This document shows, in pieces, positions 30,567-40,645 of a DNA stretch of 64,000 nucleotides. This stretch comes from JABCZZ01 sp964454545 (lineage in GTDB: Bacteria > Pseudomonadota > Alphaproteobacteria > Rickettsiales > JABCZZ01), in NCBI GenBank assembly GCA_964454545.1, contig CAYVTI010000003.1:1-64000 (forward strand), read 5' to 3'. Position numbers and translations under genes: made by a program. Numbering within the stretch: position 1 is the first letter of the stretch; each line of letters begins with the position of its first letter. Under the pieces are notes generated by a model. The model saw nothing but the letters and a program-made list of their open reading frames with translations. It was not told the origin of the DNA and did no database searches.

Positions 30567-32723
30567 GTGAAAGTGGCCGAAGCCCCAGTATCAGAAAAAC
30601 CCTCCATGACAGTGTCCAATCCTGATTTTGGCTCTTACGGCTCTGTGGCGGCAAATGGAGCGGCGGGTTCGGAAAGCCAGGCTGCGGCGGCCGGTACCGG
30701 CCTAATAAAATCCTTAGGCGGCGATGGAAATTCCGCGGAAAAGAAGCCACTTCCCTGGTTCAGGGAAATCGGCGCGACCAGCACCGAGCCGGTGCGGGAA
30801 AAGAGAATCTGGTCCCCGGATTTTAAAGGGCATTATGAAGGGCGCAAATGGGGTGAAAGCTACTGGGGCAGGACATGGCTGCGCCTGTGGGGACGTTTTG
30901 TCGTCGGCACAGCGTTTTTCGCGGCGGCGCAGTTATACGGCAACAAGGAACTGACGGGCTATGTAGGGGAAAAACCGAAAAATCCCCTGCAATGGGTTTC
31001 TTACGCTATAGATAAAACGGTCGGCAGAGGCCTGACGGCTATTTTCGGCAAGAACGCCGCGGTGTTCCATGAAACGCGCGATTTCGGATATAAGAACAAG
31101 GATGGCAGCGTAAAGATGGGCCGCAGCCTTGGCCATGAAGCGGTCTCGGTGACCTTCGACTTCGCCGCGATGAGCACCGGCGATTATATGACCAGGTATC
31201 TGGTCGGTCTTTTCGATCCGCAAGGCAGGACGCGATGGGTGAAGAACGGGCATATCGACCTGGCGGGCGGCCTGAAGGAGCTGGGCAAGACCCTGTTCAA
31301 ATCCATCACCTACGCTTCCGGCGAGGATATGTTCGTCGCTCTGCCATATGTGTATTACATGAAACTCTCACGGCACCTGATAAATAAATTCAGCCCGGGT
31401 TTCAAGTATGACTCTGACCATACGCAGTTTGGTGGTGCTTTTAAGGTAAATGATAAGAAGCAAGTCATAGGCGACTATAATATGGAGGGTATAGTCGACA
31501 TTACCGGGCGTTTCAGCGTCTATAACACGGGTACCAAGATGTTCCGCGATCTGTATGCTTTTGCCGAAGGCAAGGTATCGCATTTATGGTACGGGGGAGC
31601 GGATAAAAAGAACGAACCGAAGAAACCGCCGGTTACGTTAACATCCGCTATGAAGAACAGCGTAAGGTATACTCTGGTTACGACTACGAAGATGATGTTT
31701 CTGATGATACCGTCTGCATTCCTGTTCGCGGTACTGCGCACTCCTCAATATAAGAAAGGAAATTACGGCTTGTTGGTTGATCCAGAGAGGGGAATGGTGG
31801 GGAACCTTAAAGAGCAGAATATACTTGGACGTGATGTGTTCACCAACAAAATGTATACAGATAGTAATGCGGCTCCCTGGTACAGTAAGATAACCAACCC
31901 TATAGGTAAGATGGCTTATGACGTGGGTGAGGCTTACGAGAAAGGATTTCAGAAAGCGCATATACCGGAAATCGTGGAAGTAACTCCCCTAGCAAAAGCA
32001 TTGGGATATCCCGAAGGAAAAAGATTGATAGATACTTTCTCTCACCGCTATGTCGATGCAGCCATTTCCTATACGCCCTATTTCGTGGTGAAGTCTGACT
32101 GGATGACGGCATATTACGATACGAACCGGACTAATTTCGTGCTGGGAGGATTTTATGACTCCCTCTGGGGAATGACGAAAGCTACTCTCTCCTTTAATGG
32201 CGCAAAAATAAAATCATCAGCTCAGGAAGTAAAAAAATGGTGGCATGAGTCGCTTCTTGCCATGCTCAAGCAACCTTCGCCGAATTACGAGCTGCAGATA
32301 CAGCGGGTGATGAATGAAGAAGGTTATAAGGCTTCAAGTGAAGCGTTTGACATATATCAGGGAGAGGAACATTATACCCTGGACAGTGACAGGAAAAGCG
32401 AACTGGGGTTGGAATCCTTCTTAAAACAGAACGGCAAACGCCCGCCTGAGAATGTCAATGATTATGAAATGATGAAGGGAAATACGGGGGTTGAGACGCT
32501 TCTAAGCAAAGATTTGAAGAAAGAGGCGGATGGCGATAAGCCGATTGAGGATAAGCCGGGAAAGCATGCAGAAAAAGTTCTGCGGAATAAAGCAAACGCG
32601 TCCAAAGAAGAAGGCTGGGCGGCTTCGGTTCAGAAAAGAGAGCCAGTAATGAAAACATCCTTGCTCGACAGAGTAATAGCCGGTGACCAGATTACGCCAC
32701 CGGGAAATAATACGGCTCATTAA
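30567..32723 (+). CDS. orphan 718-residue membrane-associated protein
   Basis: Begins at a GTG at 30567 with GGA nearby; ATG 30606 is an alternative. Two hydrophobic segments are visible near residues 108-126 (LWGRFVVGTAFFAAAQLYG) and 370-392 (TTTKMMFLMIPSAFLFAVL), with Trp/Gly-rich sequence around the first (WGESYWGRTWLRLWG). The C-terminal 150 residues are charged and probably disordered. I do not recognise a family. The next gene, a P-loop kinase, starts 10 bases downstream, so the two may function together. Confidence 0.65.
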   Translation: MKVAEAPVSEKPSMTVSNPDFGSYGSVAANGAAGSESQAAAAGTGLIKSLGGDGNSAEKKPLPWFREIGATSTEPVREKRIWSPDFKGHYEGRKWGESYWGRTWLRLWGRFVVGTAFFAAAQLYGNKELTGYVGEKPKNPLQWVSYAIDKTVGRGLTAIFGKNAAVFHETRDFGYKNKDGSVKMGRSLGHEAVSVTFDFAAMSTGDYMTRYLVGLFDPQGRTRWVKNGHIDLAGGLKELGKTLFKSITYASGEDMFVALPYVYYMKLSRHLINKFSPGFKYDSDHTQFGGAFKVNDKKQVIGDYNMEGIVDITGRFSVYNTGTKMFRDLYAFAEGKVSHLWYGGADKKNEPKKPPVTLTSAMKNSVRYTLVTTTKMMFLMIPSAFLFAVLRTPQYKKGNYGLLVDPERGMVGNLKEQNILGRDVFTNKMYTDSNAAPWYSKITNPIGKMAYDVGEAYEKGFQKAHIPEIVEVTPLAKALGYPEGKRLIDTFSHRYVDAAISYTPYFVVKSDWMTAYYDTNRTNFVLGGFYDSLWGMTKATLSFNGAKIKSSAQEVKKWWHESLLAMLKQPSPNYELQIQRVMNEEGYKASSEAFDIYQGEEHYTLDSDRKSELGLESFLKQNGKRPPENVNDYEMMKGNTGVETLLSKDLKKEADGDKPIEDKPGKHAEKVLRNKANASKEEGWAASVQKREPVMKTSLLDRVIAGDQITPPGNNTAH

Positions 32724-32732
32724 GCTAGCAAT

Positions 32733-33446
32733 ATGAAAAAACCGTGCCTGATACTAATAGGAGGCAAGCCGGGGGTGGGGAAGACAACACTTGCCGAGAA
32801 TATATATAACCTTCACAATAAGGTCGATAAATACGGAATAGATTCCATCGTGATAGTAGACTCCGACTTTGAAAGGCGGCAATACCTCGTTGAAGAAGGT
32901 ATTGCCGATCCGACTATTATAAATGACCCGACGATCGACATTGATCATAAGCACTTTGGACAAACCATGAGTGAGACACTGCTTATGGTGATGAAGAATA
33001 AGGCGGAGAAGTATTTAGAAGCAGGCAAAACGGTAATCGTGGTAACATCTGCCGTGAGGCCGGAACAGCGCGAGGAATGGGAGCGGTTTGCAAAATTTGG
33101 TCACGCGCCTTTTACGGCTTTGTTCCTTGAAGTAAGTGATCCGGATATCGCTTTAAAACGGATCAGAGAGAGGGAAGCCCATAGGATGAATCCTGGCAAT
33201 AAGCTCACACTCAGGCACTATACTTCTTCATTCAAGGATCGTGAGGAACATCTGCAACAGTTGCTTGAAGCTCATCCGGGCAAGATTTCCAGCCATTGGC
33301 ATATACTGAATGCGGATCATGACGAGGTAACGCTAATGCGTACAGCTCTAGAAAAGATTGCCCATCTGAAATTAGGGAAGAAACGCAGCTTTACCCAGCA
33401 AATTGCAGACAAGAGAGCAACGAATATGCAGGGTAAGGCGATTTAG
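32733..33446 (+). CDS. P-loop nucleoside-triphosphate kinase
   Basis: A 237-residue protein. Walker A is GGKPGVGKTT (residues 10-19), and an acid pair VDSDFERR near 48-56 is positioned like the DxxF of zeta-toxin/shikimate-type kinases. A strand-Thr-Ser motif (VIVVTSAVRPEQREEW) and the lid Arg-rich IREREAHRMNPG fit an AAA_33/zeta-like kinase. The substrate is unknown. No antitoxin-like gene is adjacent, so a toxin role is not implied. Confidence 0.75.
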   Translation: MKKPCLILIGGKPGVGKTTLAENIYNLHNKVDKYGIDSIVIVDSDFERRQYLVEEGIADPTIINDPTIDIDHKHFGQTMSETLLMVMKNKAEKYLEAGKTVIVVTSAVRPEQREEWERFAKFGHAPFTALFLEVSDPDIALKRIREREAHRMNPGNKLTLRHYTSSFKDREEHLQQLLEAHPGKISSHWHILNADHDEVTLMRTALEKIAHLKLGKKRSFTQQIADKRATNMQGKAI

Positions 33447-33548
33447 CTGCTTATTGCAGGAAACTGTTGTATTTCCCCTGGGCTGGATTTATAAATCCGG
33501 TTAATTTCACTTCTACATTGCGTATCTTATCCCGGAAGAAGGTTTTCC

Positions 33549-36500
33549 ATGCAGCAAGCCAGTTACGAACAGAATCTCGATCGTTTCCTGAAAGCCGTTG
33601 TAAAATCCCTGCCCATGAGCGTCTCACAGGATACCCAGTCGCTCGCTGTGCAGTTCTATAACAAGATGCCTGCCATCGATCTGGGGAGCATCCAGCCGGA
33701 AGAAGCGGCAAAATTGGTGCTGTCCGCCAGAGAGTTCATGGAAACGCGCGCCCAGGGCGCGCCCAAGATACGCATTGCCCGGGGGAAAGCCAGCTCGGTC
33801 GTGGAGATACTCAATGACGACATGCCGTTCCTTGTCGACTCGGTAGTCGCAGAGATTGGCCGCCACGGGATCACCATCAAGCGCATTCTCCATCCCATCC
33901 TGCAGGTCAAACGCGATTCCAAGGGGAACCTGGCTGCTATCACCGAGGCGGGAAAGCCAGAATCTTTTATCCGCGTGGATATGGCGCGGCTCATTGACGC
34001 GGCTGCGGAAGAGAAGCTCGTTTCCGATCTGCTGCGCGTGCTGGACAGCGTCAGGGTCGCCGTATCCGACTGGTCGGCGATGTGCGCAAAGATCAATGAC
34101 AGTATCGCCGAGCTCAAGAAAACATCGCTGGCGTTCAAGCCGGAGGAAGTAAGCGAAGTATGCGACTTCCTTGCGTGGCTGGAAGCGAAGAATTTCGTTT
34201 TTCTCGGGTATATCGAATATGATTTCTTTGACGACAAGGGTAATAAATCGCTCAAGGTGGTGCCGCATTCGGAGCTGGGGATTTTCCGCGCCGATGACGA
34301 TGGCCTGAAGCCCAAGGGGCTTGAAGGATTGCCGCCGGAAGTGCTGCATTTCGCGCTGATACCGCAGCTCGTGGAGATTACCAAATCGATGCGCAAGGCG
34401 ACGGTGCACCGCCCCGTGCATATGGACTATATCGGCATAAAGCGTTTCGATACGCATGGTAAGGTGATTGGCGAGCGCCGGTTCCTTGGGATTTTCACGT
34501 CCGTCGTCTATTACCAGAGCGCCGAAAATATCCCGTTCATCCGGCGCAAGATAGCGCGGGTGATGAAGCGCGCCAATTTCGACCACGCGAGCCATGACGG
34601 CAAGACCCTGAAGACCATTCTCGAATTCACCCCCCGCGATGAGCTTTTCCAGTTTTCCGAAGACGAACTGTTCGATTATGCGATGGGCGTGTTGTCGCTT
34701 GAGTCCAAGCCCGGCGTGCGCCTGTTCGTGCGCCGCGACATCTTTGAGCGTTTCGTGGGATGCATCGTGTTCCTGCCACGCGAGCGTTTCAGCAGCGATC
34801 TGCGCGAGCAGGTGCAGGCGATTCTGGCGCGGCATTTCGAAGGCTGGGTGAGCGCCTATTATACGCAGATGACCGATTCGCCGCTGGTCAGGCTTCAGGT
34901 GATCATTACGACCACGCCCGGCCATATTCCGGCGGTGAACATCCCGGAAGTGGAGAATGAGATCGAGAAGGTCGCCAACCGCTGGAGCGATGCGCTGCTT
35001 GAAAGCCTGGCCGAGAAATATGACGGCGAGACGGCGGATGAATTGCTGCAGGTTTATGGCCACGCGTTCTCCAAAGCCTATATCGGCAATCACGACGCCA
35101 ACGCGGCGGTATATGACATCAACAAGATAAATGACGTATTGAAGATGGGTGAAGCGTCGCTTGAACTTTTCCGCGTGGAAAGCGAACCGGCCGACATCGT
35201 CCATCTGAAATGGTACAATCCGCAGGGCCGTGTGATGCTTTCGGACGTGCTGCCGATACTCGAGAATATGGGGTTCAGGGTCATAGACGAACAGCCCTAT
35301 CTGGTAAAGCCTGCCAGCGCGCAGATCAATGAAGTCTGGATACGCGATTTCATATTGTCGGCTGACCCCAAACTGCTGACGAATATCCAGGAGCTTAAGC
35401 CGTTGTTTGAAGAGGCGCTTGCGAAAGTATGGCAGCGCGAAAATGAAAACGACCGGATGGGCGCGCTTACGCTGACTGCCCGCCTGTCGTGGCGGGAAGC
35501 GCTGGTGCTGCGCGCCTATGCGAAATATCTCCGCCAGGCCAATTTCCCTTACGGATTTGCCGCAATCGCCGAAGCGCTGAACAGCAATCCGCATATCACC
35601 CGGGCGATTTTCGACCTGTTTGACACGCGCTTCAACCCAGCGGTAAAATCGCATGATACGGCAAAACTGCAGGAAAACATAGAGTTGCAGCTTGCCAATG
35701 TGAGCAGCCTCGCCGAGGATCGCATCCTGCGCCGCTTCGTCGATCTGGTCATGGCGACGGTGCGCACGAATTATTTCCAGGCGACGGAGGGTAAGAAGTT
35801 CAAGCCTTATCTTTCCTTTAAATTTGATTCTTCCAAAGTGCCGGAACTTCCGCTACCCCGGCCTTACGCCGAGATTTTCGTGTATTCGGCGAGGATGGAA
35901 GGCATCCACCTGCGCGGCGGCAAAGTGGCGCGCGGCGGGTTGCGCTGGTCGGACAGGCGCGACGATTTCCGCACCGAGATCCTTGGGCTCATGAAGGCCC
36001 AGATGGTCAAGAACGTGGTGATTGTGCCGGTGGGATCGAAAGGCGGGTTCGTGCTGAAACAGGCGCCCGGCGCGCGTGACGCGCTTATGGAAGAAGGCAT
36101 CATTTGTTATAAGATGTTCCTCTGCGGCCTGCTGGACATCACCGATAACATCATAGGCAGCAAAGTGGTTCCGCCCAAACAGGTGGTAAGGCACGACGGG
36201 GACGATCCCTATCTCGTGGTTGCGGCCGACAAGGGCACGGCGACGTTCTCGGATTATGCAAACGCAGTATCAAAAGAATACGGGTTCTGGCTCGGTGACG
36301 CTTTCGCCTCCGGCGGCTCCGCCGGTTACGACCACAAGAAAATGGCTATTACCGCGCGTGGCGGGTTCATCTCGGTGGCACGCCATTTCCGCGAGATGAA
36401 TATAGACATCTATAAGCAGAATTTCACGGTCATCGGCATCGGCGATATGGCGGGCGACGTGTTTGGCAACGGCATGCTGCTTACCAGGCATATCCGGTTG

Positions 36501-38291
36501 CTTGGCGCGTTCAACCACATGCATATATTCCTTGATCCCAATCCGGACGCAGACCTGAGCTTCAAGGAGCGCGAGCGCCTGTTCAACCTGCCGCGCTCGA
36601 CATGGAAGGATTATGATCCCAAGTTGATTTCCCAGGGCGGCGGCTTGTTCGAGCGCAGCGCGAAATCCATTCCCTTAAGCACGGAAGTCCAGAAAATGCT
36701 CGGCGTGGCGAAGAAGTCCCTGTCGCCGGACGATCTGATCCGCGCCATGCTGGTTGCGAAAGTGGATTTATTGTGGAACGGCGGCATAGGCACCTATGTC
36801 AAGGCCGAGGATGAGACCAATGAACAGGTGGGTGACCGTGCCAATAACGCCCTGCGCGTCAATGGCAGGGAGCTGAACTGCAAGGTGGCGGGCGAAGGCG
36901 GAAATCTCGGTTTTACCCAGAAGGGGCGCATAGAATACGCAAGAAACGGCGGGCGCATCAATACCGACGCGATTGATAATTCCGCTGGCGTGGATTGCTC
37001 TGACCATGAGGTGAATATCAAGATTTGCCTGGGCAGCGCGGTGTCGTCCGGCAAGCTGCCGCTCGTTAAGCGCGACAGCCTGCTTGTCAAGATGACCGAT
37101 GACGTCGCACATCTCGTGCTTCGCGACAACCAGCTCCAGACCCAGGCGCTTACGATTGCCGAGAAGCAGGCGGTTTCCATGCTGGAAGAGCATATAAGGC
37201 TCATGCAGGGCTTTGAAAGCAGGGGCGTGCTTGACCGCGCGGTGGAATTCCTGCCGTCGGACAAGCAACTGCTTGAGCGCAAGAAGGAAGGCAAGGGGCT
37301 TACCCGTCCCGAGCTTGCCGTGCTCCTTGCCTACAGCAAGATGGTGCTGTATCCCGAGCTGCTCAAATCCGCGCTGCCGGACAACGCGTATTTTGCTAAC
37401 GACCTGATCCGTTATTTCCCCGCCGCGATGGAAAATGAATTCATGGCGGAGATAAAGCAGCATCCGCTCCGGCGCGAAATCATTGCCACCGTTGTGACCA
37501 ATGATATCGTCAACCGTTCCGGCATCACGTTCATCCATGCGCTTGCCGAAGACAGCGGCATGAGCCCTGCGGATGTCGCGTCCGCTTCCGCTGCTGCGGA
37601 CGAACTGTTCGGGCTGCGTTCCCTGTGGGAGAGGGTGGAAACGCTTGACGGCCAGGTTGACGTGGATACCCAGGTGGTCCTTTTCCAGAACATCAAGGCA
37701 TTTGCCAAGCAGGTGACGCTGTGGTTCATGCGCAACGCCCCGCATCCTCTCGACGTGGCCGGCATCATCAAGGAATTCGCGAGCGGCATAAGGAATTACG
37801 CCGTTTCTTACGAAGCGATGATTTCCGAGGCTATTGCCGCGGAATACAGGGAAAGAAACGAATGGCTGGTCTCGCAGAAAGTGCCCACCGGGCTTGCGTC
37901 CGATATTGCGGTTCTGGATATCATGTCTTCCGCGCCGGATGTCGTGCTGGTCAGCAACGAGCGCAGGAAGAAGGTGGATAAGACAGGCGAGCTTTACTTC
38001 AGGCTCGGAGCTATACTGCGCCTTGACTGGCTGCGCCAGCAGGCGGCCAAGGCGGTAGTGACGTCCCACTGGGAGGGGCTCGCCGTATCTTCCATCATCG
38101 GCAGCCTGTTCGACGAACAGCGCCGCCTTACGGCTTCCGTCGGGGACGAGGGCAAGCTTGAAGCATGGAAAGAAGAGCACGCAGGCAACATAGAACGCTT
38201 TATCGCTTTCATGGACGATCTCAAGGCGAGCGAAGCTATCACCCTGCCCAAGCTCATCATCGCGGAAAAGAAGGTGAAGGAGATAGGGTAG
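33549..38291 (+). CDS. gdhB: NAD-glutamate dehydrogenase (GDH180 type)
   Basis: A 1580-residue protein of the large NAD-GDH class. The N-terminal 700 residues hold ACT-like regulatory domains. The catalytic core has GGKVARGGLRWSDRRDDFRTE with the glutamate-binding Lys-rich region MKAQMVKNVVIVPVGSKGGF, then DPYLVVAADKGTATFSDYAN and a nucleotide-binding GNGMLLTRHIRLLGAFNH. The C-terminal 500 residues are the typical helical extension. It converts glutamate to 2-oxoglutarate and ammonia with NAD+ in catabolism. Symbol by family; no regulator is adjacent. The 676-codon minus-strand frame is a shadow. Confidence 0.96.
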   Translation: MQQASYEQNLDRFLKAVVKSLPMSVSQDTQSLAVQFYNKMPAIDLGSIQPEEAAKLVLSAREFMETRAQGAPKIRIARGKASSVVEILNDDMPFLVDSVVAEIGRHGITIKRILHPILQVKRDSKGNLAAITEAGKPESFIRVDMARLIDAAAEEKLVSDLLRVLDSVRVAVSDWSAMCAKINDSIAELKKTSLAFKPEEVSEVCDFLAWLEAKNFVFLGYIEYDFFDDKGNKSLKVVPHSELGIFRADDDGLKPKGLEGLPPEVLHFALIPQLVEITKSMRKATVHRPVHMDYIGIKRFDTHGKVIGERRFLGIFTSVVYYQSAENIPFIRRKIARVMKRANFDHASHDGKTLKTILEFTPRDELFQFSEDELFDYAMGVLSLESKPGVRLFVRRDIFERFVGCIVFLPRERFSSDLREQVQAILARHFEGWVSAYYTQMTDSPLVRLQVIITTTPGHIPAVNIPEVENEIEKVANRWSDALLESLAEKYDGETADELLQVYGHAFSKAYIGNHDANAAVYDINKINDVLKMGEASLELFRVESEPADIVHLKWYNPQGRVMLSDVLPILENMGFRVIDEQPYLVKPASAQINEVWIRDFILSADPKLLTNIQELKPLFEEALAKVWQRENENDRMGALTLTARLSWREALVLRAYAKYLRQANFPYGFAAIAEALNSNPHITRAIFDLFDTRFNPAVKSHDTAKLQENIELQLANVSSLAEDRILRRFVDLVMATVRTNYFQATEGKKFKPYLSFKFDSSKVPELPLPRPYAEIFVYSARMEGIHLRGGKVARGGLRWSDRRDDFRTEILGLMKAQMVKNVVIVPVGSKGGFVLKQAPGARDALMEEGIICYKMFLCGLLDITDNIIGSKVVPPKQVVRHDGDDPYLVVAADKGTATFSDYANAVSKEYGFWLGDAFASGGSAGYDHKKMAITARGGFISVARHFREMNIDIYKQNFTVIGIGDMAGDVFGNGMLLTRHIRLLGAFNHMHIFLDPNPDADLSFKERERLFNLPRSTWKDYDPKLISQGGGLFERSAKSIPLSTEVQKMLGVAKKSLSPDDLIRAMLVAKVDLLWNGGIGTYVKAEDETNEQVGDRANNALRVNGRELNCKVAGEGGNLGFTQKGRIEYARNGGRINTDAIDNSAGVDCSDHEVNIKICLGSAVSSGKLPLVKRDSLLVKMTDDVAHLVLRDNQLQTQALTIAEKQAVSMLEEHIRLMQGFESRGVLDRAVEFLPSDKQLLERKKEGKGLTRPELAVLLAYSKMVLYPELLKSALPDNAYFANDLIRYFPAAMENEFMAEIKQHPLRREIIATVVTNDIVNRSGITFIHALAEDSGMSPADVASASAAADELFGLRSLWERVETLDGQVDVDTQVVLFQNIKAFAKQVTLWFMRNAPHPLDVAGIIKEFASGIRNYAVSYEAMISEAIAAEYRERNEWLVSQKVPTGLASDIAVLDIMSSAPDVVLVSNERRKKVDKTGELYFRLGAILRLDWLRQQAAKAVVTSHWEGLAVSSIIGSLFDEQRRLTASVGDEGKLEAWKEEHAGNIERFIAFMDDLKASEAITLPKLIIAEKKVKEIG

Positions 38292-38330
38292 TAATTATTC
38301 TTGTAAGGGGACGACGAATTCTTCAATGAT

Positions 38331-38873
38331 ATGAGTAACATTCCCGCATTTGAAACCGGACGGCTTATCCTCAGGGACATTACGGAAGAAGACGCTCCCG
38401 CTTATCAAAAGCACTTTGCTGATTACAATGTCATCGGCCATTTAACGCGTGCCGCAGTGCCCTGGCCTTATCCGGAAGATGGAGTGTTTCATTATATCCG
38501 TATGGTTCTTATTCCGGGGCAGGGCAAGGAGCATTGGGTGTGGGGTATTTTCCTGAAATCGAAGCCGAATGAGTTAATCGGGGCCATATCCCTGCAGCGC
38601 GAAGGCGCGCCGGGAAATATCGGATTCTGGCTTGGCAAGCCTTATTGGGGGCAAGGGATAATGAGCGAAGCGATGAAACCTGTTCTGGATCATGTCTTTA
38701 CCCGATGCGGTTTTGAGCGGGTGATTATCTGCAATGCGGCAGGTAACATGCGATCGCGGCGCGTCAGCGAGAAACTGGGCGCAAAGTTATTGCGCACCGA
38801 ACCGGCGGAATATGTAAATCCGGAATATAAAGAACGTGAGGTCTGGGAGTTAACCGCGCTATTCCGAAAATAA
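38331..38873 (+). CDS. GNAT N-acetyltransferase (RimJ/RimL type)
   Basis: A 180-residue protein with the RimJ/RimL acetyltransferase layout: FETGRLILRDITEEDAPAYQKHF at the start, LIGAISLQREGAPGNIGFWLGKPYWGQGIMSEAMKPVLDH with the acetyl-CoA pyrophosphate loop QGIMSEA, and the GFERVIICNAAGNMRSRRVSEKLGAKL motif. It probably acetylates a protein N-terminus or small substrate. It lies 40 bases after the GDH gene. Confidence 0.88.
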   Translation: MSNIPAFETGRLILRDITEEDAPAYQKHFADYNVIGHLTRAAVPWPYPEDGVFHYIRMVLIPGQGKEHWVWGIFLKSKPNELIGAISLQREGAPGNIGFWLGKPYWGQGIMSEAMKPVLDHVFTRCGFERVIICNAAGNMRSRRVSEKLGAKLLRTEPAEYVNPEYKEREVWELTALFRK

Positions 38874-38890
38874 ATAAACGCGAAGAATCG

Positions 38891-39229
38891 CTACTTCTTG
38901 CCTTCGCCTGGGTTCGGGCTGAAATATTTATCAAACTTGCCGCTTTCGCCCTTGAACTGATCGGCGTCGGCCGGGGCTTCCTTCTTGGCGGTGATATTGG
39001 GCCATTTGGCGGAATATTCGCGGTTCATCTCAATCCATTTCATCAGCTTGTCGCTTTCGGGCTGGATGGCTTCCGCCGGGCATTCCGGCTCGCATACGCC
39101 GCAGTCGATGCATTCGTCCGGGTTGATGACCAGCATATTCTCGCCTTCATAGAAACAATCCACCGGGCAAACTTCCACGCAGTCGGTATATTTACACTTG
39201 ATGCACGCTTCGGTAACGACAAAAGTCAT
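38891..39229 (-). CDS. fdxA: 7Fe/8Fe ferredoxin FdxA
   Basis: A 112-residue ferredoxin. Two cluster motifs are visible: CIKCKYTDCVEVCPVDCF and CIDCGVCEPECPAEAI, in an N-terminal half followed by a C-terminal extension, which fits the FdxA family. It carries low-potential electrons in the cytosol. The partner carD, common next to fdxA in Alphaproteobacteria, is not seen on this side. Confidence 0.95.
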   Translation of the reverse strand: MTFVVTEACIKCKYTDCVEVCPVDCFYEGENMLVINPDECIDCGVCEPECPAEAIQPESDKLMKWIEMNREYSAKWPNITAKKEAPADADQFKGESGKFDKYFSPNPGEGKK

Positions 39230-39327
39230 AACCTTATCCTATCATTTTTCTCTTTCATTAGCGGTAATGACGTTTTACATATAGTTAACGAAGAGATTTT
39301 TCAATACCTAAAACGCTTGCAACCCCT

Positions 39328-40134
39328 ATGAAACCAATTGATCGCCTGCTTGAAATCATGGCGCTGCTGCGCGACAGGGGAAAAGGCTGTCCGTGGGATG
39401 TGGAACAGAATTTCTCCTCCATCGCGCCGCATACGCTCGAAGAAGCCTACGAAGTGGTCGACGCCATTGAGAAAAACGACATGAAGGGCCTGCGCGAGGA
39501 GCTTGGCGACCTGCTACTGCAGGTAGTCTTCTACGCGCAGATGGCGAAAGAGGATAAACTGTTCAATTTCGACGATATAGCCCAGGGCATATGCGACAAG
39601 CTGGTGAGCCGCCATCCGCATGTGTTCGGCGATGCCAAAATAGGCAGCGCCGCCGAACAGAGCGAAGCATGGGAAATGCATAAACAGAAAGAAAAAGAGA
39701 AAACCGGGGAGGGGTATAAGCGTCCCGATATCCTTGAAGGGATCACGCTGGCGCTGCCGGCGGTGACGCGCGCGCTGAAGCTCCAGAAACGCGCTGCAAG
39801 GGCGGGGTTTGACTGGCCGGACATCAAATCGACTTTCGATAAGCTTCAGGAAGAAATCGACGAGCTTACCTATGTAATGGAGCATAACGGCAACCACGAT
39901 GAGAAACTGGAGGAAGTCGGCGATATTTTGTTTTCCTGCGTCAATATCGCCCGCAAGCTGGGCGTCGACCCGGAAGAGGCGGTGCGTTTCTGCAACCGCA
40001 AGTTCGAGCAGCGCCTGCAATACGTGCAGCGGGAGCTCGACATGCAGCGCATGAATATACAGGACGCGTCGTTTCAGGAACTGAACGAACTGTGGGATCA
40101 GGCGAAGATTCTGGAATATGAAGAAGGAAAATAG
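39328..40134 (+). CDS. mazG: nucleoside triphosphate pyrophosphohydrolase MazG
   Basis: A 268-residue protein with two MazG repeats. The N-terminal one has GCPWDVEQNFSSIAPHTLEEAYEVVDAIE with the ExxE metal-binding acids and LGDLLLQVVFYAQMA; a second lies near 170-230 (EEIDELTYVM, EEVGDILFSCVNIARKLGVDPE). It hydrolyses non-canonical NTPs. coaD starts five bases downstream, so the two are probably one operon. Confidence 0.95.
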   Translation: MKPIDRLLEIMALLRDRGKGCPWDVEQNFSSIAPHTLEEAYEVVDAIEKNDMKGLREELGDLLLQVVFYAQMAKEDKLFNFDDIAQGICDKLVSRHPHVFGDAKIGSAAEQSEAWEMHKQKEKEKTGEGYKRPDILEGITLALPAVTRALKLQKRAARAGFDWPDIKSTFDKLQEEIDELTYVMEHNGNHDEKLEEVGDILFSCVNIARKLGVDPEEAVRFCNRKFEQRLQYVQRELDMQRMNIQDASFQELNELWDQAKILEYEEGK

Positions 40135-40138
40135 GCGT

Positions 40139-40630
40139 ATGAGAGTGGGTATCTATCCCGGCACGTTCGACCCGATAACCTATGGGCATATGGACATCGT
40201 GCGCCGGGCGCTCAGGGTGGTGGACGAGCTTATCATCGCGGTGGCGCTCGATACCAACAAAGCGCCAATGTTCGATCTGGAAATGCGCGCACGTATGGTG
40301 AAAGGCGAAATCAAATCGCTCGGAGCGGACGCCGCGCGCGTAAAGGTAAAAACCTTCTCCGGGCTTCTGGTCACGTTCGCCGAGGAAAACAAGGCCAGCG
40401 TGCTAATACGCGGCCTGCGCGCCGTGTCGGATTTCGAATACGAATTCCAGATGGCGGCCATCAACTCCAAGCTTAACCCGGATATGGAGACGGTGTTCCT
40501 GACCGCTTCCGAATCCACTCACTTCATTTCCTCGCGCTTCGTGAAGCAGATAGCAAAGCTGGGTGGGGACATCTCCGGCTTTGTTTCAAAGAATGTAGCG
40601 AAGAACATAGCGGAATATTTCAGGAAATAA
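40139..40630 (+). CDS. coaD: phosphopantetheine adenylyltransferase CoaD
   Basis: A 163-residue protein from ATG 40139 (MRVGIYPGTFDPITYGHMDIV). The in-frame ATG at 40118 would add seven residues and overlap mazG. The T-GTFDPITxGH nucleotidyltransferase motif, RGLRAVSDFEYEFQMAAINSKLNP, and FISSRFVKQIAKLGGDISGFV are all present. It makes dephospho-CoA from 4'-phosphopantetheine and ATP. Confidence 0.97.
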   Translation: MRVGIYPGTFDPITYGHMDIVRRALRVVDELIIAVALDTNKAPMFDLEMRARMVKGEIKSLGADAARVKVKTFSGLLVTFAEENKASVLIRGLRAVSDFEYEFQMAAINSKLNPDMETVFLTASESTHFISSRFVKQIAKLGGDISGFVSKNVAKNIAEYFRK

Positions 40631-40645
40631 GACAGAAGAGGATGC

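Noticed and set aside
32733..33446. zeta-toxin reading of the P-loop kinase
   Set aside because: The Walker A and acidic residues fit many small kinases; no antitoxin gene lies beside it.
33624..35654. 676-codon minus-strand frame
   Set aside because: Shadow of the NAD-GDH N-terminal half; no family pattern.
36768..38180. 470-codon minus-strand frame
   Set aside because: Shadow of the NAD-GDH C-terminal half, with no start signal.
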